A DNA stretch of 64,000 bases. Source: Jiella sonneratiae. GTDB taxonomy: Bacteria > Pseudomonadota > Alphaproteobacteria > Rhizobiales > Rhizobiaceae. Numbering within the stretch: the stretch's first letter is position 1; every line of letters begins with the position of its first letter. The position numbers and the translations under genes are program-made. The DNA lies in NCBI RefSeq assembly GCF_017353515.1, contig NZ_JAFMPY010000006.1:178398-242397 (forward strand), given 5' to 3'. Positions 52,743-60,810 of this stretch are shown in pieces. The notes beneath the pieces were generated by a model. It was not told the DNA's origin. It did not search any database and saw nothing but the letters and a program-made list of their open reading frames with translations.

Positions 52743-53159
52743 ATGAACGACCCGATCCTTTCCTCGCTGAAGATCGCCGCGAGCGGCCTCGCCGCCCAGT
52801 CGACCCGGCTGCGCGTCGTTTCCGAAAACATCGCCAATGCCAACACCACCGGCGACGCGGCCGGCGCCGATCCCTACCAGCGCAAGACCGTGAGCTTTGC
52901 GGCCGAGCTCGACCGCCTGACCGGCGCCGACCTCGTCAAGGTCGCGCGGGTCGGCCGCGACCAGAGCCCGTTCCTCGTCGAGCACGATCCCGGCAACCCG
53001 GCCGCCAACGCCGACGGCTACGTCAAGATGCCGAACGTCAACACGTTGGTCGAGATGGCCGACATGCGCGAGGCCAACCGCTCCTACGAGGCCAATCTGC
53101 AGGTGGTGAAGCAGGCCCGCGAACTCATCAACATGACCATCGATCTTCTGAGGAGTTGA
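52743..53159 (+). CDS. flgC: Flagellar basal-body rod protein FlgC
   Basis: FlgC is another proximal rod subunit. The protein has 138 residues, with the rod motif [20 protein letters not shown] at about 17-36. It also has [20 protein letters not shown] plus [18 protein letters not shown] at the C terminus, the standard rod signature. It is 4 bases after flgB and 2 bases before fliE. Confidence 0.95.
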   Translation: MNDPILSSLKIAASGLAAQSTRLRVVSENIANANTTGDAAGADPYQRKTVSFAAELDRLTGADLVKVARVGRDQSPFLVEHDPGNPAANADGYVKMPNVNTLVEMADMREANRSYEANLQVVKQARELINMTIDLLRS

Positions 53160-53161
53160 CC

Positions 53162-53479
53162 ATGATACCTGCGATCGGATCGACCCTTCCCAAAGTCGAA
53201 CTGGCGCCGACCTCGGGTCTGGTCACTGGCGGCGTCGCGCAGCAGGCAAGCGTCGACGGCGGCCAGAGCTTCGGCGCCGTCCTGACCCAGCTTGCCTCCG
53301 ATGCCGTCTCGACCGTGAAGTCCGCGGAAGCCACCTCCATCAAGGGGGTCAACGGCGAGGCCTCGACCCAGGCCGTCGTCGAGGCGGTGATGGATGCCGA
53401 GCGCACCCTGCAGACCGCGATCGCCGTCCGCGACAAGGCGGTGGCGGCCTATCTCGAACTCTCGCGCATGGCGATCTGA
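53162..53479 (+). CDS. fliE: Flagellar hook-basal body complex protein FliE
   Basis: FliE joins the MS ring and export gate to the rod. The protein has 105 residues. The C-terminal half carries the family pattern AVVEAVMDAERTLQTAIAVR and DKAVAAYLELSRMAI. I chose the ATG at 53162 (MIPAIGSTLPKVELAP); a TTG two codons earlier overlaps the flgC stop and is less likely. About 140 bases separate it from flgG. Confidence 0.92.
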   Translation: MIPAIGSTLPKVELAPTSGLVTGGVAQQASVDGGQSFGAVLTQLASDAVSTVKSAEATSIKGVNGEASTQAVVEAVMDAERTLQTAIAVRDKAVAAYLELSRMAI

Positions 53480-53623
53480 CGGCGGCGACCGCCGATCGAC
53501 GTCTCGTGACATTTGGCGTTCGCGCCCGGACCGGCGGCGCCGGCCGGCCGATCCGCCGCGCCCATCATCCCGATCTCGCGACCGGCAAGGCCGTTGCGGG
53601 CGACAACGACCACGGAGTATCCC

Positions 53624-54412
53624 ATGCGCGCGCTAGCCATCGCTGCCACCGGCATGAACGCCCAGCAGACCAATGTCGAGGTGATCGCCAACAACATCGC
53701 CAACATCAACACGACCGGTTTCAAGCGCTCGCGCGCCGAGTTCACCGACCTTCTCTACCAGATCGAGCGCATGCAGGGCGTGCCCAACCGCGGCGGCGAG
53801 GGCGTGGTGCCGGAAGGCGCCCAGCTCGGCCTCGGCGTCCGCCTCGCGGCGATCCGCAACGTCAACCTGCAGGGCACACTCAACCAGACCGGCAACAAGT
53901 TCGACCTGGCGATCAACGGCAACGGCTGGTTCCAGGTGCAGGGACCGGGCGGCGAGACGCTCTACACCCGCGACGGCGCCTTCAACACCAATGCCAGCGG
54001 CCAGCTCGTCACCCTCGACGGCTTCGTCGTCGATCCGGGCCTGACGGTGCCCACCAACACCACCGAGGTGACGGTCAATTCCAGCGGCGAGGTCTACGCC
54101 ACCATCCCCGGCCAGACCGCGCCGCAGCTGCTCGGCCAGCTGACGCTTGCCACCTTCCCCAACGACGCGGGCCTTGCCGCCCAGGGCGGCAACCTGTTCC
54201 GCGAGACGCTGGCTTCAGGCAGCCCGGTCGCGGGCGTCGGCGGCGAGGACGGCTACGGCACCATCGAGCAGGGCTATCTCGAAGATTCCAACGTCGATCC
54301 GGTCAAGGAGATCTCCGAGCTGATCTCGGCGCAGCGCGCCTACGAGATGAACTCCAAGGTGATCACCGCCGCCGACGAGATGTCGAGCACCATCTCCAAG
54401 GGGCTGCGCTGA
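53624..54412 (+). CDS. flgG: Flagellar distal rod protein FlgG
   Basis: FlgG builds the distal rod that crosses the peptidoglycan and outer membrane. The chosen ATG gives 262 residues, the normal length, beginning [20 protein letters not shown]. Other family parts are [20 protein letters not shown] and, at the C terminus, [20 protein letters not shown]. In-frame codons upstream exist but would add a Pro/Ala-rich leader. It is followed by flgA 3 bases later. Confidence 0.96.
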   Translation: MRALAIAATGMNAQQTNVEVIANNIANINTTGFKRSRAEFTDLLYQIERMQGVPNRGGEGVVPEGAQLGLGVRLAAIRNVNLQGTLNQTGNKFDLAINGNGWFQVQGPGGETLYTRDGAFNTNASGQLVTLDGFVVDPGLTVPTNTTEVTVNSSGEVYATIPGQTAPQLLGQLTLATFPNDAGLAAQGGNLFRETLASGSPVAGVGGEDGYGTIEQGYLEDSNVDPVKEISELISAQRAYEMNSKVITAADEMSSTISKGLR

Positions 54413-54415
54413 GCC

Positions 54416-54922
54416 ATGGCCGCCGCTTTTCGCCCGATCCTCGCGCGCCTCCGCTCCGCCGGACGTTCTCCGGGCGGCCGCCTTCTCCTCGGCGCCAGCC
54501 TCGCGGCCGCGGTTTCGGGCGCGGCGGCGGCAGCCGAGCTCACCATGCCGGTGCCGACGGCGATCGTCTATCCCGGCCAGAGCATCGTCGAGCGCGGCCT
54601 CGGCACCGGCGACTTCATCGTCAAGGACGACAAGGTCGAGCTCTTCGTCCTCGACCAGAAGATGCTCCAGGGCATGGTCGCCAAGCGCACGCTCCTGCCG
54701 GGCAACGCCATCCGGGTGACCGACATCGCGCTGCCCGACCTCGTCAAGGCCGGGGCGCAGGTGTCGATGGTCTATCGCGGCTCGGGCCTCGTCATCACGG
54801 CCCTCGGCACCGCGCTGCGTTCGGGCGCCGAGGGTGACGAGGTGACCGCCCGCAACGTCGACAGCGGCGTCGTCGTCTCCGGCATCGTCGAGCCCGACGG
54901 AACGATCAGGATCGTGGAATGA
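54416..54922 (+). CDS. flgA: Flagellar P-ring assembly chaperone FlgA
   Basis: FlgA is a periplasmic chaperone for P-ring assembly by FlgI. The protein has 168 residues with a signal peptide (about 1-41, LLLGASLAAAVSGAAAAAEL). The SAF-type domain follows (MVAKRTLLPGNAIRVTDIAL; AGAQVSMVYRGSGLVITALG), ending in a beta segment (SGIVEPDGTIRIVE). It overlaps the flgI start by 4 bases (ATGA), so chaperone and client are translated together. Confidence 0.93.
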   Translation: MAAAFRPILARLRSAGRSPGGRLLLGASLAAAVSGAAAAAELTMPVPTAIVYPGQSIVERGLGTGDFIVKDDKVELFVLDQKMLQGMVAKRTLLPGNAIRVTDIALPDLVKAGAQVSMVYRGSGLVITALGTALRSGAEGDEVTARNVDSGVVVSGIVEPDGTIRIVE

Positions 54923-56118
54923 ACCTCTCGCGCATCATCGGCGTCGTCCTCGCCCTCGTCTCGATGCTGCCGACGGCCGAGGCCGCCGACATGATCGCGA
55001 GCCGCGGCTCGGCGGGGGGTGCCGGCTTCGACCAACCGTTCCGTCCGGTGCGCGGCGATCCCGGCTCCGCGGTCGGAACGGTGCGCATCAAGGACATCAC
55101 CTCGGTGCATGGCGTGCGGGCGAACCAGCTCGTCGGCTACGGCCTCGTCGTCGGCCTGCAGGGCAGCGGCGATTCGATGCGCAATGCCCCATTCACCGAA
55201 CAGTCTCTGCAGTCGATGCTCGACCGCATGGGCGTCAACATCCGCTCCCAGAGCGCCCGCGGCAAGAACGTCGCGGCCGTGACGGTGACCGCGGAGCTGC
55301 CGCCCTTCATCGGCACCGGCGAGCGCATCGACGTCACCGTCTCCTCGCTCGGCGATGCCTCGTCGCTGATGGGCGGCACGCTCGTCATGACGCCGCTCTA
55401 CGGCGCCGACGGCGAGATCTACGCCGTGGCGCAGGGCTCGGTCGCCGTCACCGGCTTCACCACCCAGGGCGACAGCGAGAAGCTGACCCAGGGCGTGCCA
55501 ACGACCGGCCGCGTCGCCAACGGCGCCCTGGTCGAGCGCGAGGTGCCGGGCTCGTTCAACGACGACGGCAAGCTCGCCTTCGAACTGTTCAACCCGGACT
55601 TCAAGACCGCAATCCGCATCGTCGACGTGATCAACGACTATGCGATGAAGCGCTGGGGCGTCGCCGTCGCCCAGGAGGAGGATCTGCGCACCGTGCATCT
55701 GCACCGGCCAGCCAAGGTCTCGCCCACAAGATTTCTCGCCGAACTCGGCGATCTGAGGGTGGCGCCGGACCAGCCGGCCCGCGTCGTCATCGACGAGCGG
55801 ACGGGGACGGTGGTGATCGGCAAGGACGTCCAGATCTCGACCGTCGCCTTGACCCACGGCAACCTGACCGTCCGCGTCAGCGAACTGCCCTCGGTGTCGC
55901 AGCCCGCGCCGCTGTCGGACGGGCAGACGGTGGTGACTTCCGAAACCCTCGTCGAGGCGCAGCAGGACGGCGGCAACTTCGCCTATGTCGGCGGTGCCGA
56001 TCTCGAAACGGTCGTTCGCGGCCTCAACCGCATCGGTCTCAAGCCGACGGGGATCATCGCGGTCCTCCAGGCGATCAAGACGGCCGGTGCCCTCCAGGCG
56101 GAACTCGTGGTGCAGTGA
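54919..56118 (+). CDS. flgI: Flagellar P-ring protein FlgI
   Basis: FlgI forms the P ring around the rod in the periplasm. The protein has 399 residues. There is a signal peptide (about 1-22, VVLALVSMLPTAEAAD) and then an insert (about 25-55) before the conserved start RIKDITSVHGVRANQLVGYG. Other family stretches are SARGKNVAAVTVTAELPPFI and RVVIDERTGTVVIGKDVQIS. A C-terminal motif (VRGLNRIGLKPTGIIAVLQA) is standard. Its stop overlaps the motE start. Confidence 0.95.
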   Translation: MNLSRIIGVVLALVSMLPTAEAADMIASRGSAGGAGFDQPFRPVRGDPGSAVGTVRIKDITSVHGVRANQLVGYGLVVGLQGSGDSMRNAPFTEQSLQSMLDRMGVNIRSQSARGKNVAAVTVTAELPPFIGTGERIDVTVSSLGDASSLMGGTLVMTPLYGADGEIYAVAQGSVAVTGFTTQGDSEKLTQGVPTTGRVANGALVEREVPGSFNDDGKLAFELFNPDFKTAIRIVDVINDYAMKRWGVAVAQEEDLRTVHLHRPAKVSPTRFLAELGDLRVAPDQPARVVIDERTGTVVIGKDVQISTVALTHGNLTVRVSELPSVSQPAPLSDGQTVVTSETLVEAQQDGGNFAYVGGADLETVVRGLNRIGLKPTGIIAVLQAIKTAGALQAELVVQ

Positions 56119-56744
56119 TGATGAAGATGACCAAGGTGACGGGAACGGTTTTCGGGGTGGGCGCGCTGCAGGCATTCGTGGCGGCTGCGGCGCTGCTCGC
56201 GACGCTGACGGCGGCGAACGCTGCCGGCGGCGAGAAGAAGCCGCAGGAAAAGCCGGTGATCCCGCCGCAGGAGGTGCGCGTTCTCGACGAGAACGGCAAT
56301 CCCGTCGAAGGCCCGAAGCCTGCGACCGAGGTCGAGAAATACTGCCTCAACATCGCCGACCGCGCCCAGGAGAAGCGCTACGCCCTGCAGCAGGCCAAGC
56401 TGAAGGAGATCGAGACGCAGGTCACCACGCAGATCGACGAACTCGAGAAACGCCGCGCCGACTACGAGATCTGGCTCGCCGAGCGCAAGAAGTTCCTCGA
56501 CAGCGCCTCGGTGATCGTCGTCGACATCTATGCGAAGATGAATTCCAGCGCCGCCGCCGGCCAGCTCGCCAAGCTCGACCGCGACGCCGCCGCCTCGGTC
56601 CTGGTCAAGCTGAAGCCGCGCCAGGCGAGCTCGATCCTCAGCGAGATGGATGCCAGCACCGCGGCCGAGATTGCCGGTCGTATCGTCCAGAAGACCGCCG
56701 CCGGCACCAATGCCGCGCCGCCGGCGGCGGAGAAGCGTTCGTGA
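56118..56744 (+). CDS. motE: Periplasmic chaperone MotE
   Basis: MotE is a rhizobial periplasmic protein that folds or stabilises MotC. The start overlaps the flgI stop (TGATG), giving 208 residues; ATG 56121 is possible. A signal peptide (about 1-33, AAALLATLTAANAAG) is followed by a Pro-rich stretch. A coiled coil follows (LQQAKLKEIETQVTTQIDEL) and then a helical domain of the MotE/MgtE-N type (KLDRDAAASVLVKLKPRQAS; SILSEMDASTAAEIAGRIVQ). A Cys (KYCLNIADRA) precedes the coiled coil. Its client MotC, encoded at 3.3 kb, carries the His-rich insert. Confidence 0.88.
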   Translation: MMKMTKVTGTVFGVGALQAFVAAAALLATLTAANAAGGEKKPQEKPVIPPQEVRVLDENGNPVEGPKPATEVEKYCLNIADRAQEKRYALQQAKLKEIETQVTTQIDELEKRRADYEIWLAERKKFLDSASVIVVDIYAKMNSSAAAGQLAKLDRDAAASVLVKLKPRQASSILSEMDASTAAEIAGRIVQKTAAGTNAAPPAAEKRS

Positions 56745-57451
56745 CGAGAAGTCTTGTCGCCGTCCTCGCCCTTGCCGCGCTTGCCGGCTGTTCCACCACC
56801 AAGGAGGATGCGCTGCGCGAGCCGCATCTCTCGCCGGTGGGCAGCGGGCTCTACCAGTATCCGCCGGTGACGGTTCAGCCGGCGGCCTTTCCGGCCGCCG
56901 GTCCGCGCACGCCGCATTCCCTGTGGAGCGACGACCGTGCCGACTTCTACCAGGATCCCCGCGCCCTCGACGTTGGCGACATCGTCACGGTGAAGATCGA
57001 GATCAGCGACCAGGCCAAGCTCGACAACAATTCGCAGCGCTCGCGCACCTCCGGCGTCGGCAGTTCGCTCGGCCTGTCCGGCGCGCTCGGCAACTGGGTC
57101 CTGCCGGATGTCGACACCACGCTTTCGGCCGACGGCAGTTCGGAAGCCGAGGGCAAAGGCAAGGTCGACCGTTCCGAGAAGATCAACCTGTCGGTCGCCG
57201 CGGTAGTCACCCAGAAGCTGCCGAACGGCAACCTGTTCATCGCCGGCCAGCAGGAGGTGCGGGTGAACTTCGAGGTTCGCGTCCTGTCGATCGCCGGTAT
57301 CATCCGGCCGCGCGACATCCTGCCGAACAACACCATCGACTACGACAAGATCGCCGAGGCGCGGATCTCCTATGGCGGCCGCGGACGGCTGACGGAAGTG
57401 CAGCAGCCGGGCTGGGGCCAGCAGATCTACGACATCGTCGCGCCCTACTGA
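56741..57451 (+). CDS. flgH: Flagellar L-ring lipoprotein FlgH
   Basis: FlgH forms the outer-membrane L ring. The start is GTG, overlapping the motE stop, and gives 236 residues. The lipoprotein signal peptide ends in the lipobox LAGC (about 13-16). Family stretches are HSLWSDDRADFYQDPRALDV, GDIVTVKIEISDQAKLDNNS and GIIRPRDILPNNTIDYDKIA, ending in RLTEVQQPGWGQQIYDIVAPY without its first residue. A GC-rich hairpin follows, and then fliL after 199 bases. Confidence 0.95.
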   Translation: MTRSLVAVLALAALAGCSTTKEDALREPHLSPVGSGLYQYPPVTVQPAAFPAAGPRTPHSLWSDDRADFYQDPRALDVGDIVTVKIEISDQAKLDNNSQRSRTSGVGSSLGLSGALGNWVLPDVDTTLSADGSSEAEGKGKVDRSEKINLSVAAVVTQKLPNGNLFIAGQQEVRVNFEVRVLSIAGIIRPRDILPNNTIDYDKIAEARISYGGRGRLTEVQQPGWGQQIYDIVAPY

Positions 57452-57481
57452 GGCGCGACGCGCGATCTTTCATCCGATCGG

Positions 57482-57514
57482 CCGCCGGCGGGACGAGGGT
57501 TCCGCCGGCGGTTT
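57482..57514 (+). terminator. GC-rich terminator-like hairpin after flgH
   Basis: Two copies of CCGCCGGCGG (57482-57491 and 57502-57511), each self-complementary, pair across a 10-base loop and are followed by TTT. The hairpin separates flgH from fliL-fliP. Confidence 0.55.
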
Positions 57515-57650
57515 CGCGTCCGTGATCGGGCCCTCCGCCGGCACGCAAGTTCCGGGCTAGCAAGCCGGTCTATCGCAGGTGTCGAGCGGCCGAAGCGGCG
57601 GGCATGACGCCCCGTCCGGACGGTCCGCGAAGACGAGAAGGCTTTGCTCG

Positions 57651-58184
57651 ATGGCCGAGATCGACATTCCCGAACTCGAGGGCGACGGCAGGAAGAAGGG
57701 CGGCATGATGTCGACCATCGTCGCCGTCACCGTCGTCACGCTTGTCGCAGCGGGAGCCGGGGCAGGGCTCGGCTCGATGCTCGGATCGGGCGCGCCGGCG
57801 CCCGAGGCGCCGAAGCCGGCCGAGCCGGAAGCGGCGGCCGAGGGTCACGGCGAGCCGAAGTCCGACATCGCCGCGGCGCAGGAGCAGCCGACGCCGCTGT
57901 CGCTGATCGAGCTGAAGCCGGTCCTCACCAACATCTACGCCCCCGACAACACCTGGCTGCGGATCGAGGCCTCGCTGGTCGTCAAGCAGGACGAGAGCGT
58001 CAAGGGCGAGGTCCTCGCCGCCGAGGTCGAGGCCGACACGCTGGCCTTCCTGCGGTCGGTCCAGCTCGCCCAGGTCGAGGGATCGCGCGGCCTGCTCCAC
58101 CTGCGCGACGATCTTCGCGAGCGCGCCAAGCTGCGCTCGCCCAACGTCGTCGACTATCTGATCCGCACGATGGTGGCGGAATGA
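57651..58184 (+). CDS. fliL: Flagellar basal-body-associated protein FliL
   Basis: FliL surrounds the stator and helps torque. The ATG at 57651 gives 177 residues. It has a short cytoplasmic N terminus and a membrane segment (about 22-46, STIVAVTVVTLVAAGAGAGL), then a Pro/Glu-rich linker. The periplasmic stomatin-like domain follows (LKPVLTNIYAPDNTWLRIEA; LLHLRDDLRERAKLRSPNVV) and ends in DYLIRTMVAE. The stop overlaps fliP (ATGA). The pair fliL-fliP is standard. Confidence 0.93.
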   Translation: MAEIDIPELEGDGRKKGGMMSTIVAVTVVTLVAAGAGAGLGSMLGSGAPAPEAPKPAEPEAAAEGHGEPKSDIAAAQEQPTPLSLIELKPVLTNIYAPDNTWLRIEASLVVKQDESVKGEVLAAEVEADTLAFLRSVQLAQVEGSRGLLHLRDDLRERAKLRSPNVVDYLIRTMVAE

Positions 58185-58969
58185 GACGCGGCCTCGTCGC
58201 GCTCGGGCTTGCCGGCGCCGTTCTTCTCCTCGCCGCCCATCCCAGCCTCGCCCAGACCTCGAACAACGTCGCGCAGACGCTGTCCGACCTCCTGCCGGAA
58301 GGCGACGCCTCGGTCTCGGGCCGGATCGTCCAGCTGTTCGGCATCGTCACGGTGCTGTCGATCGCGCCGGGCCTGCTCGTCATGGTGACGTCGTTCACCC
58401 GGATCGTCATCGCCCTGTCGATCCTCAGGAGCGGGCTCGGCCTGCAGACGACGCCGGCCAACCTGATCCTCATTTCGCTGGCGCTGTTCATGACCTTCTT
58501 CGTCATGGCGCCGACCTTCGACAAGGCCTGGCGCGACGGTCTGCAGCCGATGCTCGAGAACCAGATCACCGAGGAGGAGGCATTCTACCGGATCAGCGAG
58601 CCCTTCAAGGACTTCATGCTGACGCAGGTGCGCGGGTCGGACCTGTCGCTGTTCGACAGTCTGGCGGCGAACAACAGCCGCGACCGGGTCGAGCCGGCGG
58701 AGCAGGGCGCTGCCGACGAAAGGGACGTCGACTTGAGGGTGCTGATCCCCGCCTTCATGATCTCCGAGCTGCGGCGCGGCTTCGAGATCGGCTTTCTGAT
58801 CGTCCTGCCCTTCCTCGTCATCGACATGATCGTCGCGACCCTGACCATGTCGATGGGCATGATGATGCTGCCGCCGACGGTCATCTCGCTGCCTTTCAAG
58901 ATCCTCTTCTTCGTCTTGATCGACGGCTGGAACATGCTGGTCGGTTCTCTCGTGCGGTCGTTCTACTGA
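58181..58969 (+). CDS. fliP: Flagellar export gate protein FliP
   Basis: FliP is the main subunit of the export gate. The protein has 262 residues with a cleavable signal peptide (about 1-25, GAVLLLAAHPSLAQ), as in many FliP proteins. Four membrane segments follow. Family stretches are LVMVTSFTRIVIALSILRSG, GLQTTPANLILISLALFMTF and LIPAFMISELRRGFEIGFLI, ending FKILFFVLIDGWNMLVGSLV. It is the last structural gene before the flagellins. Confidence 0.96.
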   Translation: MRRGLVALGLAGAVLLLAAHPSLAQTSNNVAQTLSDLLPEGDASVSGRIVQLFGIVTVLSIAPGLLVMVTSFTRIVIALSILRSGLGLQTTPANLILISLALFMTFFVMAPTFDKAWRDGLQPMLENQITEEEAFYRISEPFKDFMLTQVRGSDLSLFDSLAANNSRDRVEPAEQGAADERDVDLRVLIPAFMISELRRGFEIGFLIVLPFLVIDMIVATLTMSMGMMMLPPTVISLPFKILFFVLIDGWNMLVGSLVRSFY

Positions 58970-58994
58970 CAAAGCTTTGCCGGGGCTGACGTCT

Positions 58995-59010
58995 TTAACC
59001 GCGGTTTAAC
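58995..59010 (+). promoter_or_regulatory. Putative CtrA box upstream of flagellin gene 1
   Basis: The motif TTAA-N7-TTAAC is exact (TTAA 58995-58998, TTAAC 59006-59010). This is the full CtrA-binding consensus of alphaproteobacteria. It lies 104 bases before the start codon. A second pair of TTAA at 59012-59015 and 59025-59028 has 9 bases between and is less convincing. Confidence 0.6.
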
Positions 59011-59056
59011 GTTAAGAAACTAGGTTAAGACCATCGGCGCCGGCATGAAGCGAGGG

Positions 59057-59104
59057 CCTTTAAAAGTGGTGGAATCCAATGAGAGGATGTTCCGCCCGTA
59101 AAGG
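59057..59104 (+). promoter_or_regulatory. 5' leader hairpin that pairs the ribosome site of flagellin gene 1
   Basis: An outer stem CCTTTA (59057-59062) pairs with TAAAGG (59099-59104), the latter containing the Shine-Dalgarno AAAGG nine bases before the ATG. An inner stem GGTGGAA (59068-59074) pairs with TTCCGCC (59090-59096) with one G-T pair. Translation could thus be held off until the hairpin opens. Confidence 0.55.
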
Positions 59105-59113
59105 TTGACTAGT

Positions 59114-60385
59114 ATGACGAGTATCATCACCAACGTCGCCGCGATGACGGCCCTGCAGACCCTCCAGCAGACGAACTCGATGCTGGAAGACACGCAGAAC
59201 AAGATTTCGACGGGCTACCGGGTTTCCGAAGCGAAGGACAACGCCGCCTACTGGTCGATCGCGACGACGATGCGTTCCGACAACAGCGCAATGTCCGCGA
59301 TCATCGACTCGCTCGGCATCGGCGCGGCGATCGTCGACACCGGCTACACCGCCCTCTCTTCGGCCAAGGACGTTCTGTCCGAGATCAAGGCGAAGCTGAC
59401 CACCGCGACCTCCGACGGCGTCGACCGGACCAAGATCCAGGGCGAGATCGACGCGCTCAAGGAACAGCTGCAGACGATCTCCGACTCGGCCTCGTTCTCC
59501 GGCCAGAACTGGCTGTCGAACACCGACGCATCGGCCAACAAGCAGATCATCTCGTCGCTGTCGCGCGGTTCGGACGGCACGCTGTCGGTCGGCTCGATCG
59601 CCATCGACATCTCCGACATCCGGATGTACTCGGCCGGTTCGGGCCTGATGGACAAGAACATCGACGTCGACAAATATGCGATCGCCGCAGGCACCGCGAC
59701 CGTCGAGAGCTCGGCCATCGACTTCGCCGCCGCCGACGACAAGATCTCCTTCTCGGTCTCCCAGAACGACACGGCCTACCGCACCGTCGAGATCACCCAG
59801 CAGACCCTCGCCGATGCCGGGCTCAGCGACACGGTGATCCGCTCGAACAACGACCTCAAGGCGGTCTACGAGCAGGCGCTTGCAGATGCCGGCATCGACG
59901 GCGTCGACGTCGTCATCGACGGCTCCGGCAATCTGAGCTTCACCTCGCTCGAAACCTTCAACATCCGCGCCGGTGCCACCTCCGGCACGAGCTCGATCGC
60001 CGTCGCCGACATGGGACTTCCGTCGAGCGACATGACGGCTTCCGCGACCGGCAGCTATTCGGTCAGCGTGGAGAACCTCGACATCACCTCGGCGACCTCG
60101 GACGAGGTGCAGGCCTACATCAAGGTCGTGGACGAGGCGCTGTCGCAGGTCACCTCGGCTGCCGCGAGCCTCGGCGCCGTGCAGAACCGCGTCGACATGC
60201 AGCAGGACTTCGTCTCCAAGCTGATGGACACGGTGGATCAGGGCGTCGGCACGCTGGTCGATGCCGACATGACCGAGGAGTCCACCCGGCTGAAGGCGCT
60301 CCAGACCCAGCAGCAGCTCGGCGTCCAGGCGCTGTCGATCGCCAATTCCTCCTCGCAGGCGATCATGCAGCTCTTCCAGAACTAA
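59114..60385 (+). CDS. Flagellin 1
   Basis: The protein has 423 residues. The conserved flagellin N terminus (TSIITNVAAMTALQTLQQTN; STGYRVSEAKDNAAYWSIAT) and C terminus (STRLKALQTQQQLGVQALSI) flank a moderately variable middle (about 170-320) with a hook-IN-like stretch (TLADAGLSDTVIRSNNDLKA). I place the start at ATG 59114; an in-frame TTG nine bases earlier lies next to the leader hairpin. The upstream region has a CtrA box and a structured leader. It ends IMQLFQN, unlike the SLLSLFR of the other two. A terminator follows. Confidence 0.94.
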   Translation: MTSIITNVAAMTALQTLQQTNSMLEDTQNKISTGYRVSEAKDNAAYWSIATTMRSDNSAMSAIIDSLGIGAAIVDTGYTALSSAKDVLSEIKAKLTTATSDGVDRTKIQGEIDALKEQLQTISDSASFSGQNWLSNTDASANKQIISSLSRGSDGTLSVGSIAIDISDIRMYSAGSGLMDKNIDVDKYAIAAGTATVESSAIDFAAADDKISFSVSQNDTAYRTVEITQQTLADAGLSDTVIRSNNDLKAVYEQALADAGIDGVDVVIDGSGNLSFTSLETFNIRAGATSGTSSIAVADMGLPSSDMTASATGSYSVSVENLDITSATSDEVQAYIKVVDEALSQVTSAAASLGAVQNRVDMQQDFVSKLMDTVDQGVGTLVDADMTEESTRLKALQTQQQLGVQALSIANSSSQAIMQLFQN

Positions 60386-60417
60386 GAGCCGCCATCCCTT
60401 CACCGCGCATTTCCGGC

Positions 60418-60443
60418 AAAGGCCGCCCCCCGGGGCGGCCTTT
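60418..60443 (+). terminator. Terminator after flagellin gene 1
   Basis: AAAGGCCGCCCC (60418-60429) pairs with GGGGCGGCCTTT (60432-60443), 12 base pairs with a very tight centre, followed by CGTCGTTT. The rest of the gap up to the second flagellin leader is A/T-richer and carries TTAAC three times (60583, 60607, 60626). Confidence 0.8.
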
Positions 60444-60695
60444 CGTCGTTTCCCCGCCCGGCCGCCGGAGGGGACCGGCCGCGGCGGCGACGCAGGGGTG
60501 GACATCCGCATCGTCCGCTCGGCCGGGCGCCGGCAAGCGCCGGCGCGGCAGTTCGATCCGCTATCATAAGCCTCTGAAATCATTAACTAACGAGCTTCGA
60601 GAATTCTTAACCATAAAAAGTAGTCTTAACGCCGCGAGGCCATTTCGGCGGTTCCGATTAAGGTCTCGGAAGGCATGCCGGTCGCATGGTAGCCC

Positions 60696-60774
60696 CATAG
60701 CGAGGTGGTCACGACAAAGCAAAACGACCACGGGCATGATGCCGTTTCGCTATTCCGGCCGATCCGGATTGTCC
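60696..60774 (+). promoter_or_regulatory. Structured 5' leader element of flagellin gene 2 (three-way-junction-like)
   Basis: An outer stem ATAGCGA (60697-60703) pairs with TCGCTAT (60747-60753). It encloses hairpin GTGGTC (60705-60710) with GACCAC (60726-60731) and hairpin GGCA-TGA-TGCC (60733-60743). A fourth stem, CCGG (60755-60758) with CCGG (60764-60767), follows. The same element with different loop sequence precedes flagellin gene 3. The start codon is 37 bases downstream. Confidence 0.65.
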
Positions 60775-60810
60775 CAGATCTTCGATGTACTTGCGTACGG
60801 GACGTTTCTT

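Noticed and set aside
59012..59028. Second possible CtrA box next to the first
   Set aside because: Spacing between TTAA halves is 9 bases, not 7, and the second half lacks the final C.
60736..60810. Upstream in-frame ATG giving flagellin 2 a 25-residue N-terminal extension
   Set aside because: It starts inside the structured leader, lacks a ribosome site, and the extension is absent from flagellin families and from flagellin 1.
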